From contig NZ_SJXD01000011.1 in assembly GCF_004336745.1 (NCBI RefSeq), positions 372,001-436,000 of the forward strand: a DNA stretch of 64,000 bases, read 5' to 3'. The first letter of the stretch is position 1. Each line of letters opens with the position of its first letter. This document shows positions 44,842 to 53,700 of the stretch, in pieces. The notes beneath the pieces are model-generated. The model had not been told where the DNA came from. It saw only the letters and a list, made by a program, of their open reading frames with translations, and did no database searches. Position numbers and translations under genes: made by a program. This stretch comes from Roseococcus sp. SYP-B2431 (GTDB lineage Bacteria; Pseudomonadota; Alphaproteobacteria; Acetobacterales; Acetobacteraceae).

Positions 44842-45471
44842 TCAATTGGGGCCTTTTTTGACCGCAAATTCTTGGGTGCCAGGGACAGAGAAGCAATTCT
44901 GAAAAGTTTCCATGAATTTCTGGGAAGCAGCGTGAAACTCAGCAAAATCGCCATCCGTTCCTGGGCGGAGAATGGCAATGCAGCCCTGCGGCGCACAGCG
45001 TGGCGGATCGGCCTCCAGACAAGCAGCAAAACTATCGGGCAAGGCTATGGGGGGGATATTTGTGTCGCGACCTTCCAATACGAAGGCAAGCTGACCCCGT
45101 AGATTCCAGTCAAAACCCTGCTGATCGAACAAGGTTTCGACGATTTCTACTTGGCGGCTAGTAGTAAATTTAAGGTTACGCCTTCGCAAAAACCCGCTGA
45201 GAAACTTCCTAGAAATTCCAGCCCATCCTCCATCTACCCGGTGCCAAACATTTGATTTTGACCAATGTGAGCCACCCAAAAAGATGACGGATCCAACGTG
45301 GCAAAGTCCCGTCGCGATTGCAGCACGGACCTCCGTGGGCACGGTTCCCGTCTCGTCCGAAGGGGCCCAATTCAAGAAGATAGTGACACCGGCCGGCCAA
45401 CACGACGCCTTCTGCCAAGTGGGATCGGGCGGGCTTATCGTCGTCGCACATTGTGCCACGTTATAAGGCAT
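44842..45471 (-). CDS. Hypothetical protein paired with the candidate toxin gene
   Basis: 209 residues; the ATG lies 11 bases inside the end of the upstream gene, so the two are coupled. GC content is clearly below the flanking hpn genes. No membrane helix is evident, but seven or so Cys residues and several Trp are present (WHRVDGGWAGISR). The family is not recognised. By position it could be the immunity or accessory partner of the glycine-zipper protein; no direct evidence. Confidence 0.5.
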   Translation of the reverse strand: MPYNVAQCATTISPPDPTWQKASCWPAGVTIFLNWAPSDETGTVPTEVRAAIATGLCHVGSVIFLGGSHWSKSNVWHRVDGGWAGISRKFLSGFLRRRNLKFTTSRQVEIVETLFDQQGFDWNLRGQLAFVLEGRDTNIPPIALPDSFAACLEADPPRCAPQGCIAILRPGTDGDFAEFHAASQKFMETFQNCFSVPGTQEFAVKKGPN

Positions 45472-46237
45472 ATACGCCTACACTTGAGCTACATAGCGGC
45501 GGCGGGTTCCGGCAAGCGTTGTTTGAGGGGGCAAAGCCGCTTGTTGGTGGACCAAGAAGCTCCTCAACGCTCCGCGTCACTTTCTCGGCGGTTTCACTAT
45601 CGACTGCCATCGTGACGAGTGTCTTCCCTGCCCAATAGCCTCCGAGGCTTCCAGCGAAGCAACCAACTACACCACCAATGGCTGTCCCACCTCCCGGTTC
45701 GATTGCAGTGCCAATTGCAGCACCAGCTGCGCCGAACACTTTGCAGCCAGCCCAGGCTCCGGTCCATCCACCGGTAACAATTGCCAACTGCCGCCATGGC
45801 CGGTCAGAAAGCACCACCGAGTATCCATCAGCAACAACGGCGGCTGCGAGAAAAACGCGTCCGCCCCACTTAAAATAACGTGCTCCCTTATATGATCCCT
45901 CTCCCATGCGCCCGGCTGGTGTGTGGTTGGATATGCGGAAATCTTGCGCCACCCCCTTCTGATTCCAATGGAAGTCGATAGTTTTAGTTTTGATATTGTA
46001 GCCATAATCGAGGCGCAGCATCCGTTTTCCGGCCAGATCCTGAATGAACAGCCGTGATGTGCTGCCGCTCTGGGGTGTCCATCCACGCGGGCTGAACTCG
46101 ATAGCGAGCCCGTTTGTTCCTGGTACTGGGATACGAACTGCGGAGCCCATGCCTCCAACGCCGATCTGGCCGACAATCTCGCCATCGCTGTCGAGAACGT
46201 TGCCGGCAGCATTCCAATCAATGAGTACATCGGCCAT
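45461..46237 (-). CDS. Candidate glycine-zipper toxin-like protein
   Basis: 258 residues from the ATG 8 bases after AAGGGG. An N-terminal beta-type region (~1-115) is followed by a long Gly/Ala segment with repeated small-residue spacing (TGAWAGCKVFGAAGAAIGTA and VVGCFAGSLGGYWAGKTL, about 160-220). Such glycine zippers occur in pore-forming bacteriocins and in effector proteins of contact-dependent systems, and also in harmless membrane proteins. No signal peptide. It has lower GC than its surroundings and sits between hopanoid genes, so it was probably acquired. Toxin role is an inference. Confidence 0.5.
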   Translation of the reverse strand: MADVLIDWNAAGNVLDSDGEIVGQIGVGGMGSAVRIPVPGTNGLAIEFSPRGWTPQSGSTSRLFIQDLAGKRMLRLDYGYNIKTKTIDFHWNQKGVAQDFRISNHTPAGRMGEGSYKGARYFKWGGRVFLAAAVVADGYSVVLSDRPWRQLAIVTGGWTGAWAGCKVFGAAGAAIGTAIEPGGGTAIGGVVGCFAGSLGGYWAGKTLVTMAVDSETAEKVTRSVEELLGPPTSGFAPSNNACRNPPPLCSSSVGVYAL

Positions 46238-46629
46238 TCTGGTAACCCCTTCCAAAATATGGGTCTAAGGCGGACCAATTGCCGAGCGCGTTTCTTATCT
46301 TTTGCAATGCTACAACACTGACAGGGAGCTGGCGTGCAATCAAGCACCGCGTCGATCTCCCTCAACCGGCAGGCCAGTTACAAAAAATCAAGATTTATGC
46401 ACCGCGCCCGGGCCCAGCCACGAAAACTGCTTACGGCACGCAGAAGTCCGATGCGAATGTCGTCTATGGGTCGCGAGTAGACCGTCTGACTTCAAAACCC
46501 AATCGCATGGCCGTTATCCGATGAGGTTTCGACGCTGGCTCCAAGTTTCCGCAGGGGGGCTGGGGAGCCCGTGGCTCCCCCGGTTGGTTTTTCTTGCGAT
46601 TTCTCTGTATATTTTCCTATAATGATTTT
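46238..46629. other. Gene-free stretch between the toxin-like gene and the transposase-derived ORF
   Basis: About 390 bases of mixed composition. Only short frames, none with a credible start site or family. The 3' part carries a hairpin (46562-46580). It probably holds the promoter of the minus-strand toxin-like gene near 46250-46330 but I see no clear boxes. Confidence 0.4.
46562..46590 (+). terminator. Rho-independent terminator-like hairpin
   Basis: Stem GGGGAGCC/GGCTCCCC (8 bp, 3-base loop), then a T-rich tail (TTGGTTTTTC). It would stop plus-strand transcription before the ORF at 46630, perhaps read-through from the hpnL-like operon. Confidence 0.5.
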
Positions 46630-47211
46630 ATGGCCCCTCTCCGCATCCCCCACGCCCCTCTCTCCGACGCCGAGTGGCAGGCCATCCTCCCCCACCTCCG
46701 GCACGACCCCACCCGCGGCCGCCCCAGCGACAGACGCCAGAAGTTGGACGCCATCTTCCGCGTCGCCGCCACCGACGGCCCCTGGAAGGACCTCCCGGAA
46801 TCCTACGGCAAGCCCGACACCATCTCCCGCTACTTCCGGCGACTCACCCACGCCAAGTTCTGGGAACATCTTCTCCTCGCCCTGGCCGCCTCGCCCAAGG
46901 GCCATCCGCTCCGCCGCATCGAGGGCCTGATCTGCCGCGCCTGCCGCCGCGCTATCCGCATCCGCGGCCTGCGCCTGATCGTCCTCATCCGCCGCCTTAA
47001 CCTGAAGCGCGCTTTGCCGGCCCCGCCCTGGCTATGCCCCGACCCGGATTTGTCCGAAATCCTCTTCGATCTGCAAAAGGCGCGGCTTCCCACCATCAGG
47101 GGGTGGCCGAAGGCGCGTGCCATCGGCTGGCTCCGCGCCATGCGGAAGTGCCTTACGGTCGTGGCGGGCCGCCGCTACATCCCCCGCGCCCTGAAGGTCT
47201 CCTGGCCATGA
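46630..47211 (+). CDS. IS5-type transposase N-terminal domain protein (DUF4096-like)
   Basis: 193 residues. HAPLSDAEWQAILPHL, then RGRPSDRRQKLDAIF and WKDLPESYGKPDTISRYFRRL match the N-terminal DNA-binding domain of IS4/IS5-type transposases. The usual following DDE catalytic domain is absent; the C-terminal ~90 residues are a basic, Arg-rich tail. It is intact and has resident-like GC content, so it could be a domesticated DNA-binding protein or an ORFA-type fragment. It lies ~140 bp before hpnJ. Confidence 0.6.
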   Translation: MAPLRIPHAPLSDAEWQAILPHLRHDPTRGRPSDRRQKLDAIFRVAATDGPWKDLPESYGKPDTISRYFRRLTHAKFWEHLLLALAASPKGHPLRRIEGLICRACRRAIRIRGLRLIVLIRRLNLKRALPAPPWLCPDPDLSEILFDLQKARLPTIRGWPKARAIGWLRAMRKCLTVVAGRRYIPRALKVSWP

Positions 47212-47350
47212 GCCCGGCCACCATGCCCGCACCGCGCTTGCTTTCGCTGGTCATTTCCGCCATCCCCTCCATATGGGGCAGGGGAGTCGCCGCACCCCCT
47301 CGCCGTGGCGCTGCCAATGCCCTGAAAAGTCTCGAAAGGTCGCTCTCGCG

Positions 47351-48784
47351 ATGATGCGCACGCTCTTCCTCCAGGCCCCCTCCTTCGATGGCTTCGACGG
47401 CGGCGCCGGCTCCCGCTACCAGGCCCGTCGCGAGATCAAGAGCTTCTGGTTCCCCACCTGGCTCGCCCAGCCCGCCGCGCTCATCCCCAATTCCAAGCTG
47501 GTCGACGCGCCCCCGCACAACCAGTCCCTGGCCGACGTCGCCCCCATGGCGCGCGACTTCGACATGGCGGTGCTGCACACCTCCACCCCCTCCTTCGCCT
47601 CCGACATCAAGGTCGCCGAGCGCCTGAAGGCCGAGAACCCGAACCTCAAGATCGGCCTCATCGGCGCCAAGGTCGCCGTGCAGGCGATGGAGAGCCTGCG
47701 CGACGCGCCGGTGGTCGACTGGGTGGCCCGCAACGAGTTCGACTTCACGGTGAAGGACGTGGCCGAGGGCCACGCGCTCTCCTCCATCAAGGGCATCTCC
47801 TATCGCAACGCCGAGGGCGTGATCGTCCACAACGAGGACCGCCCCATCCTCGAGAACATGGATGATCTTCCGTTCGTCTCCGAGGTCTACAAGCGCGACC
47901 TCGACTACAAGAAGTACTTCATCGGCTACCTGAAGCACCCCTATGTGAGCTTCTACACGGGCCGCGGCTGCAAGAGCCGCTGCACCTTCTGCCTCTGGCC
48001 GCAGACGGTCGGCGGCCACCGCTACCGCACTCGCTCGGTCGGCCATGTGATCGAGGAGATCAAATACGTCCTGGCGAACTTCCCGGGGCTGAAGGAAATC
48101 TTCTTCGACGACGACACCTTCACCGACGACCTGCCGCGCGCCGAGGCCATCGCGAAGGAGCTGGGCAAGCTCGGCGTCACCTGGTCCTGCAACGCCAAGG
48201 CCAACGTGCCGCGCGCCTCGCTGGAGGTGATGGCCGCCAACGGGTTGCGCCTGCTGCTGGTGGGCTACGAGACCGGCAACCAGCAGATCCTGCACAACAT
48301 CAAGAAGGGCATGCTGGTCGAGACGGCCAGGCGCTTCACGAAGGACTGCCACGAACTCGGCATCAAGATCCACGGCACCTTCATCATGGGCCTGCCCGGC
48401 GAGACGCAGGAGACCATCCAGGAGACGATCCGCTTCGCGATCGAGACCAACCCGCACACCATCCAGGTGAGCCTGGCGGCGCCCTATCCCGGCACCTTCC
48501 TCTACGACCAGGCGGCCAAGGAAGGCTGGCTCGACATCGCCAACACCGACTACGTGGACGCCCATGGCGTGCAGATCGCGCCGCTGGCCTATCCGCACCT
48601 GACGCACACGGAAATCTTCGACAACGTCGAGACCTTCTACAAGAAGTTCTACTTCCGCGCCCCGAAGATCGCCTCCATCTGCGGCGAGATGGTGCGCGAC
48701 CGCCAGATGCTGGTGCGCCGCCTGCGCGAGGGCGTGGAGTTCTTCCGCTTCCTGCGCGAGCGCAACGGCGCAAAGGCCGCGTGA
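47351..48784 (+). CDS. hpnJ: Hopanoid biosynthesis radical SAM protein HpnJ
   Basis: 477 residues (second in-frame ATG 3 bases on). Opens FLQAPSFDGFDGGAGSRYQA, then a cobalamin-binding-like Rossmann region (~40-150), then the radical SAM cluster C207-K-S-R-C211-T-F-C214 and LWPQTVGGHRYRTRS, closely as in known HpnJ proteins. HpnJ makes the cyclitol ether head group on bacteriohopanetetrol. It is separated from the hpnL-like/radical SAM pair by the 44.8-47.2 kb island, probably by later insertion. Confidence 0.92.
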   Translation: MMRTLFLQAPSFDGFDGGAGSRYQARREIKSFWFPTWLAQPAALIPNSKLVDAPPHNQSLADVAPMARDFDMAVLHTSTPSFASDIKVAERLKAENPNLKIGLIGAKVAVQAMESLRDAPVVDWVARNEFDFTVKDVAEGHALSSIKGISYRNAEGVIVHNEDRPILENMDDLPFVSEVYKRDLDYKKYFIGYLKHPYVSFYTGRGCKSRCTFCLWPQTVGGHRYRTRSVGHVIEEIKYVLANFPGLKEIFFDDDTFTDDLPRAEAIAKELGKLGVTWSCNAKANVPRASLEVMAANGLRLLLVGYETGNQQILHNIKKGMLVETARRFTKDCHELGIKIHGTFIMGLPGETQETIQETIRFAIETNPHTIQVSLAAPYPGTFLYDQAAKEGWLDIANTDYVDAHGVQIAPLAYPHLTHTEIFDNVETFYKKFYFRAPKIASICGEMVRDRQMLVRRLREGVEFFRFLRERNGAKAA

Positions 48785-48949
48785 CGGCATCCCCGCCCTT
48801 CCGGTTTCCGGAGGGGCGGGCGGGCCTGCCCGATATTGTCCGAAAACCAGCTTGCCGCTTTTCCCGGCGCGCCCCAGAATTGTCCTGCGACCCGGACATT
48901 TGCCCGGCGCAACCTGGGCGTTCTCACACCCGCGATACGGAAGACCGGC

Positions 48950-49909
48950 ATGATCCGAACCACCCGCCGCAGCCTGATGGCCGCCACCCTCGCCACGCCT
49001 GCTCTGGCGCAGGATGTCTGGCCGTCGCGGCCCATCCGCTGCATCGTCCCGCTGCCGCCCGGCGGCGGCACCGACACGGCCGCGCGCATCGCCACGCGGC
49101 GCCTGTCGGAGGCGCTCGGCGTCCCCGTGGTGGTCGAGAACCGGCCCGGCGCCGGCGGCATGGTGGGCACCGAGGCCGTGGCCCGCGCCGCGCCCGACGG
49201 TTACACGATCGGCATCGCCACATCGAGCAGCCATCCCGTGGCGCCGATCTTCCGGCGCGACCTCCCCTACGACCCCGTGGCCTCCTTCACGCCGATCACC
49301 CTGATCGGCAACACGCCCTATGTGCTGATCGGCGGGCCAGCCGCCCAGGCCGCGGATTTTCCCGCGCTGATCGCGCGCATCAAGGCCAATCCGGGCCAGG
49401 TGATCTACGCTTCCGTCGGCGTCACCACGCTCGGCTATCTGCTGACGCGGCAGTTCGAGATGCTGGCCGGGATCGAGATGCGGCATGTGCCCTATCGCGG
49501 TTCCTCGCAGGTCTATCCGGACCTGCTGAACGGCACGGTCGCCGTGATGCTCGACAACCCGCCGGCCTCCGCCGCCATGGTCCGCGACGGGAAGTTCACC
49601 GCCTATGCCATCAGCCGGCCGTCGGCGATGCTGCCGCAGGTGCCGCTCTTCTCGAGCTTCGGCATTCAGGGCTTCGACGCCGCCTTCTGGTACGGGCTGA
49701 TGGGCCCGGCCGGGATGCCCCCGGCGGTCGCGGCGCGCATGCAGCAGGCGCTGGCCGCGGCCTTCCTCTCCGGACCCGGCAAGGCGGAGCTGGAGGCCGT
49801 GGACATCATCCCCGCCATGCCCACGCCGGCGGAATTCGCCGGGATCGTCGCCAGCGATGCGCGGAAGTGGCGCGCGCTGGCCGATCGGCTCAACATCCAG
49901 CCCGAATAG
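48950..49909 (+). CDS. Bug/TctC-family substrate-binding protein
   Basis: 319 residues. Short export signal RTTRRSLMAATLATPALAQ; then VPLPPGGGTDTAARI, NRPGAGGMVG, APDGYTIG, YASVGVTTLGYL and FDAAFWYGLMGPAG. The seventh TctC protein of the window. It is 13 bp before a class II aldolase gene, so the two form an operon: import, then C-C cleavage, is a fair guess. Confidence 0.9.
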   Translation: MIRTTRRSLMAATLATPALAQDVWPSRPIRCIVPLPPGGGTDTAARIATRRLSEALGVPVVVENRPGAGGMVGTEAVARAAPDGYTIGIATSSSHPVAPIFRRDLPYDPVASFTPITLIGNTPYVLIGGPAAQAADFPALIARIKANPGQVIYASVGVTTLGYLLTRQFEMLAGIEMRHVPYRGSSQVYPDLLNGTVAVMLDNPPASAAMVRDGKFTAYAISRPSAMLPQVPLFSSFGIQGFDAAFWYGLMGPAGMPPAVAARMQQALAAAFLSGPGKAELEAVDIIPAMPTPAEFAGIVASDARKWRALADRLNIQPE

Positions 49910-49922
49910 GAGGAGCGAAACC

Positions 49923-50675
49923 ATGGACGGCATCCAGGCCCCGCTTTACCGCGTCAACGAGCTGACGCCCGACCCGAACGTGACCTTCGACCCCAAGGTC
50001 ACCGCGTCCTACGTGAAATACGCGCATTGGCTGGCCGCGCGCGGGCTGGTGAATTCCAGCGTGGGCGGCATGGTCGTGCGCGTGCCGCATCCGGATTATC
50101 CGGACGGCATCTGCTACGCGAAGCCGCAGGGCGTGAGCCTGGAGGAGGTGGAGGCCGAGGATCTGGTCATCACCGACATCCCCCATGGCCGCCTGCTCGC
50201 GGGCGAGAAGGCCACGACCGTCGGCCACCAGATGAACCGCGAGATGCTGCGGCTGCGGCCGGACGTCAACGCGGTGATCCATCTGCATCACGACGAGACC
50301 ATCGCCTTCCTCGCGGCCGGCTACGAGGAGATCAAGAGCTACAGCCTGACCTACGGCTTCCTGATGCAGAAGCCGGCCTTCTACCTGCCGGCCAGCATCA
50401 ACGTCGAGGAGGATGTGGCGCCGATCAAGACCTTCATCCAGGACACCAACTGCATCATCATGCGCCGCCACGGCTTCACCGTGCTCGGCCGCACGCTGTC
50501 CGAAGCCTATCACCGCACCTGCGTGCTGGTCTCCGAGGTGAAGCGCAACATCATCGTGGAGACGCTGACCTCGCGGAACGGCAAGACGCCCGAGGTCATC
50601 ACCGACGAGGAGCTCGCCGGCATGTGGACCAAGGGCGATTCCGTGATGTACCCGCAGGCCGTGAAGCGGGGATAG
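49923..50675 (+). CDS. Class II aldolase/adducin-family protein
   Basis: 250 residues, ATG after AGGAGGAGCG. Family features: NSSVGGMVVRVPH near 43 (phosphate/oxyanion loop), PQGVSLEEV, and HLHHDET near 120, which gives two of the zinc-binding histidines, with MRRHGFTVLG near 180 for the third. Enzymes of this fold split phosphorylated or free sugar acids, or act as epimerases. Linked to the tctC gene upstream. Substrate unknown. Confidence 0.88.
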   Translation: MDGIQAPLYRVNELTPDPNVTFDPKVTASYVKYAHWLAARGLVNSSVGGMVVRVPHPDYPDGICYAKPQGVSLEEVEAEDLVITDIPHGRLLAGEKATTVGHQMNREMLRLRPDVNAVIHLHHDETIAFLAAGYEEIKSYSLTYGFLMQKPAFYLPASINVEEDVAPIKTFIQDTNCIIMRRHGFTVLGRTLSEAYHRTCVLVSEVKRNIIVETLTSRNGKTPEVITDEELAGMWTKGDSVMYPQAVKRG

Positions 50676-50701
50676 CGGAGGCGGCGCTGCGCGACCTGGA
50701 T

Positions 50702-53700
50702 TTGACGGCCACGCGCGGCGCCATCGCCGAGGGCGACCGGGCCCCCGAGCCCGTCTGCGTGCCGCCCCTGATCGAGGCGGCGCGGCTTCCCGGGCATCTG
50801 GACGCCCCGGTGCGCGAGCTGACCCTGCGGCTCGTGCGCCAGCTCCGCGCCGAGCGGTCGCGGGCCTCGGGCGTCGATGCGCTGATGCAGGAATTCTCGC
50901 TCTCCAGCCAGGAGGGCGCGGCGCTCATGTGCCTCGCCGAGGCGCTGCTGCGCATCCCCGACGCCGACAACCGGGACCGCCTGATCCGCGACAAGCTGGG
51001 CGGCGCCGACTGGCGCGCGCATCTGGGCGCGAGCCCCTCGCTCTTCGTCAATGCGGCGAGCTGGGGCCTGCTCATCACCGGCAGGCTGGTGACGACGAGC
51101 AGCGAGCGCGGGCTGAGCGCCACCATCACGCGCCTCATCGCCCATGGCGGCGAGCCGCTGATCCGCGCCGGCTTCGACCTCGCGATGCGGCTGCTCGGCC
51201 GGCAATTCGTGCTGGGGCAGGATATCGCCGAGGCGCTGAGGCAGGCGCGCGCCATGGAGGCGAAGGGCTTCAGCTACTCCTTCGACATGCTGGGCGAGGC
51301 GGCGATGACCGCGGCCGACGCGGACCGCTACACGGAGCAGTACCGCGCGGCGATCGAGGCGATCGGCGCCGCGCATGCGGGGCGCGGCGTGCATGCGGGC
51401 GCGGGGATCTCCGTGAAGATCTCGGCCCTGCATCCGCGCTACTCCTACGCGCAGCCCGGCCGGCTGATGGAGGAGATCCTCCCCCGGCTGCTCGGCCTCG
51501 CGCGGCAGGCAACGCGGCACGGCATCGGCTTCAACATCGATGCCGAGGAGGCCGACCGGCTGGAGCCCTCGCTCGACCTGCTGGAGGCCCTGGCGGCCGA
51601 TCCCGGCCTGGGCGACTGGCAGGGGCTGGGCTTCGTGATCCAGGCCTATCAGAAGCGCGCGCCGGCGGTGATCCGCCACGTCGTCGCGCTCGCCCGCAGG
51701 CACGGGCGGCGCATCATGATCCGGCTGGTGAAGGGCGCCTATTGGGACAGCGAGATCAAGCGCGCGCAGGTCGATGGCTTCGCGGGCTATCCCGTCTTCA
51801 CGCGCAAGCCCTACACCGATGTCTCCTACCTGGCCTGCGCGAAGATCCTGCTCGATGAGCGGGAGCACGTCTTCCCGCAATTCGCCACCCACAACGCGCA
51901 GACCCTGAGCGCCGTGTACCACCTCGCCGGCGAGAAGTTCCGAGAGGGCGACTGGGAGTTCCAGTGCCTGCACGGGATGGGGGAGGGGCTCTATTCGCAG
52001 GTGGTGGGCCCCGCGAACCTCGACCGCCCCTGCCGCATCTACGCGCCCGTCGGCAGCCACGAGACGCTGCTCGCCTATCTCGTGCGGCGGCTGCTGGAGA
52101 ACGGCGCGAACACCTCCTTCGTGCATCGCCTCGTAGACGACGACCTGCCCATCGAGGCGCTGGCCGAGGATCCGGTGCGGGAGGCCGCGCGGCTGCACGG
52201 CGCGCCGCATCCGCGGGTCGCGTTGCCGGCCGAGATGCTGGGCCCCGAGCGGCGGAACTCCGCCGGCTACGACCTCTCCTCGCCGCCGGCGCTGGCCGCC
52301 ATGCAGGCGGCCATCGCGGCGAGTTGCACGCGGCTCTTCACGGCCGGCGACCCGGCCTGGCCGGCCCGGCCCGTGCCCAATCCGGCGGATCATCGCGAGC
52401 GGGTGGGCGAGGTCCACGAGGCGCCGCCCGCCGCCGTCCCGGAGGCGCTGGCGCGCGCGGAGGCGGCCGCGCCCGGCTGGGCGGCCTGTCCCGCCGCGGC
52501 CCGCGCCGCGATGCTGGAGCGCGCGGCCGAGCTCTTCGAGGCCCATCGCGACACGCTCGTCCCGCTCGCCATCCGGGAGGCGGGCAAGACCATGGCCAAT
52601 GCCATGGGCGAGCTGCGCGAGGCGGTGGACTTCCTGCGCTACTACGCCGCCCGCGTGCGCGAGCTGGATGGCGTTCCGCTCGGCCCGGTCGTCTGCATCA
52701 GCCCCTGGAACTTCCCGCTCGCCATCTTCGCCGGCCAGGTCTCGGCGGCGCTGGCGGCGGGCAACACGGTCGTCGCCAAGCCCGCCGAGCAGACGCCGCT
52801 CACCGCCGCCGAGGCCGTGCGGCTGCTGCACGAGGCCGGCATTCCGGGCGACGTGCTGCAGCTCCTGCCGGGCGACGGCGCCACGATCGGCGGCGGGCTG
52901 GTCGCCGATCCGCGCTGCCGGGGCGTGGTCTTCACCGGCTCCACCGAGGTCGCGCGCCTTCTCCAGCGCGCGCTCTCGTCACGCGGCGACGTCCCGCTCA
53001 TCGCCGAGACCGGCGGCCAGAACGCCATGATCGTGGACAGCTCCGCGCTGCCCGAGCAGGTCGTGGCGGACGTGCTCGCCTCGGCCTTCGACTCCGCGGG
53101 CCAGCGCTGCTCGGCGCTGCGGGTGCTCTGCCTGCAGAGCGAGATCGCGCCGCGCGTGCTCAAGATGTTGGAGGGCGCCATGGCGGAGCTGACGCTCGGG
53201 GATCCCTCGCGCATCGAGACGGATGTCGGCCCGGTGATCGATGCCGAGGCCGAGGCCGGGCTGCGCGACTACCTCGCGCGCCGCCCCGCGCGCTTCGCGC
53301 TGCCGCTGCGCGGCCATACGGTGCATGGCAGCTTCGTCCCGCCGAGCCTCATCGAGATCGGCTCCATCGGCGAGCTGGAACGCGAGGTCTTCGGTCCCGT
53401 GCTGCATGTGCTGCGCTTCGAGCGGGACAGGCTCGGCGAACTCGTCGAGGCGCTGAACGCGACGGGCTACGGCCTGACCCTCGGCGTGCATTCGCGCATC
53501 GACGAGACCATCGATTTCGTCACCGCGCGCGCGCGTGTCGGCAACGCCTATGTGAACCGCAACATCATCGGCGCCGTGGTCGGCGTGCAGCCCTTCGGCG
53601 GCGAGGGGCTTTCGGGCACCGGGCCCAAGGCGGGCGGCCCGCTCTACCTGCGCCGGCTGATGCGGGAGGGGCCGATGCCCCGCCTGGACGGCGCGCGGGA

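Noticed and set aside
46440-46520. Possible tRNA-like anticodon arm (CTGACTTCAAAACCC)
   Set aside because: The arms do not pair, there is no acceptor stem or T-arm, and no CCA end.
47153-49933. A 926-codon minus-strand frame covering hpnJ and a tctC gene
   Set aside because: Low-complexity His/Arg/Asp/Gly translation without family motifs; it is the antisense of two well supported genes.
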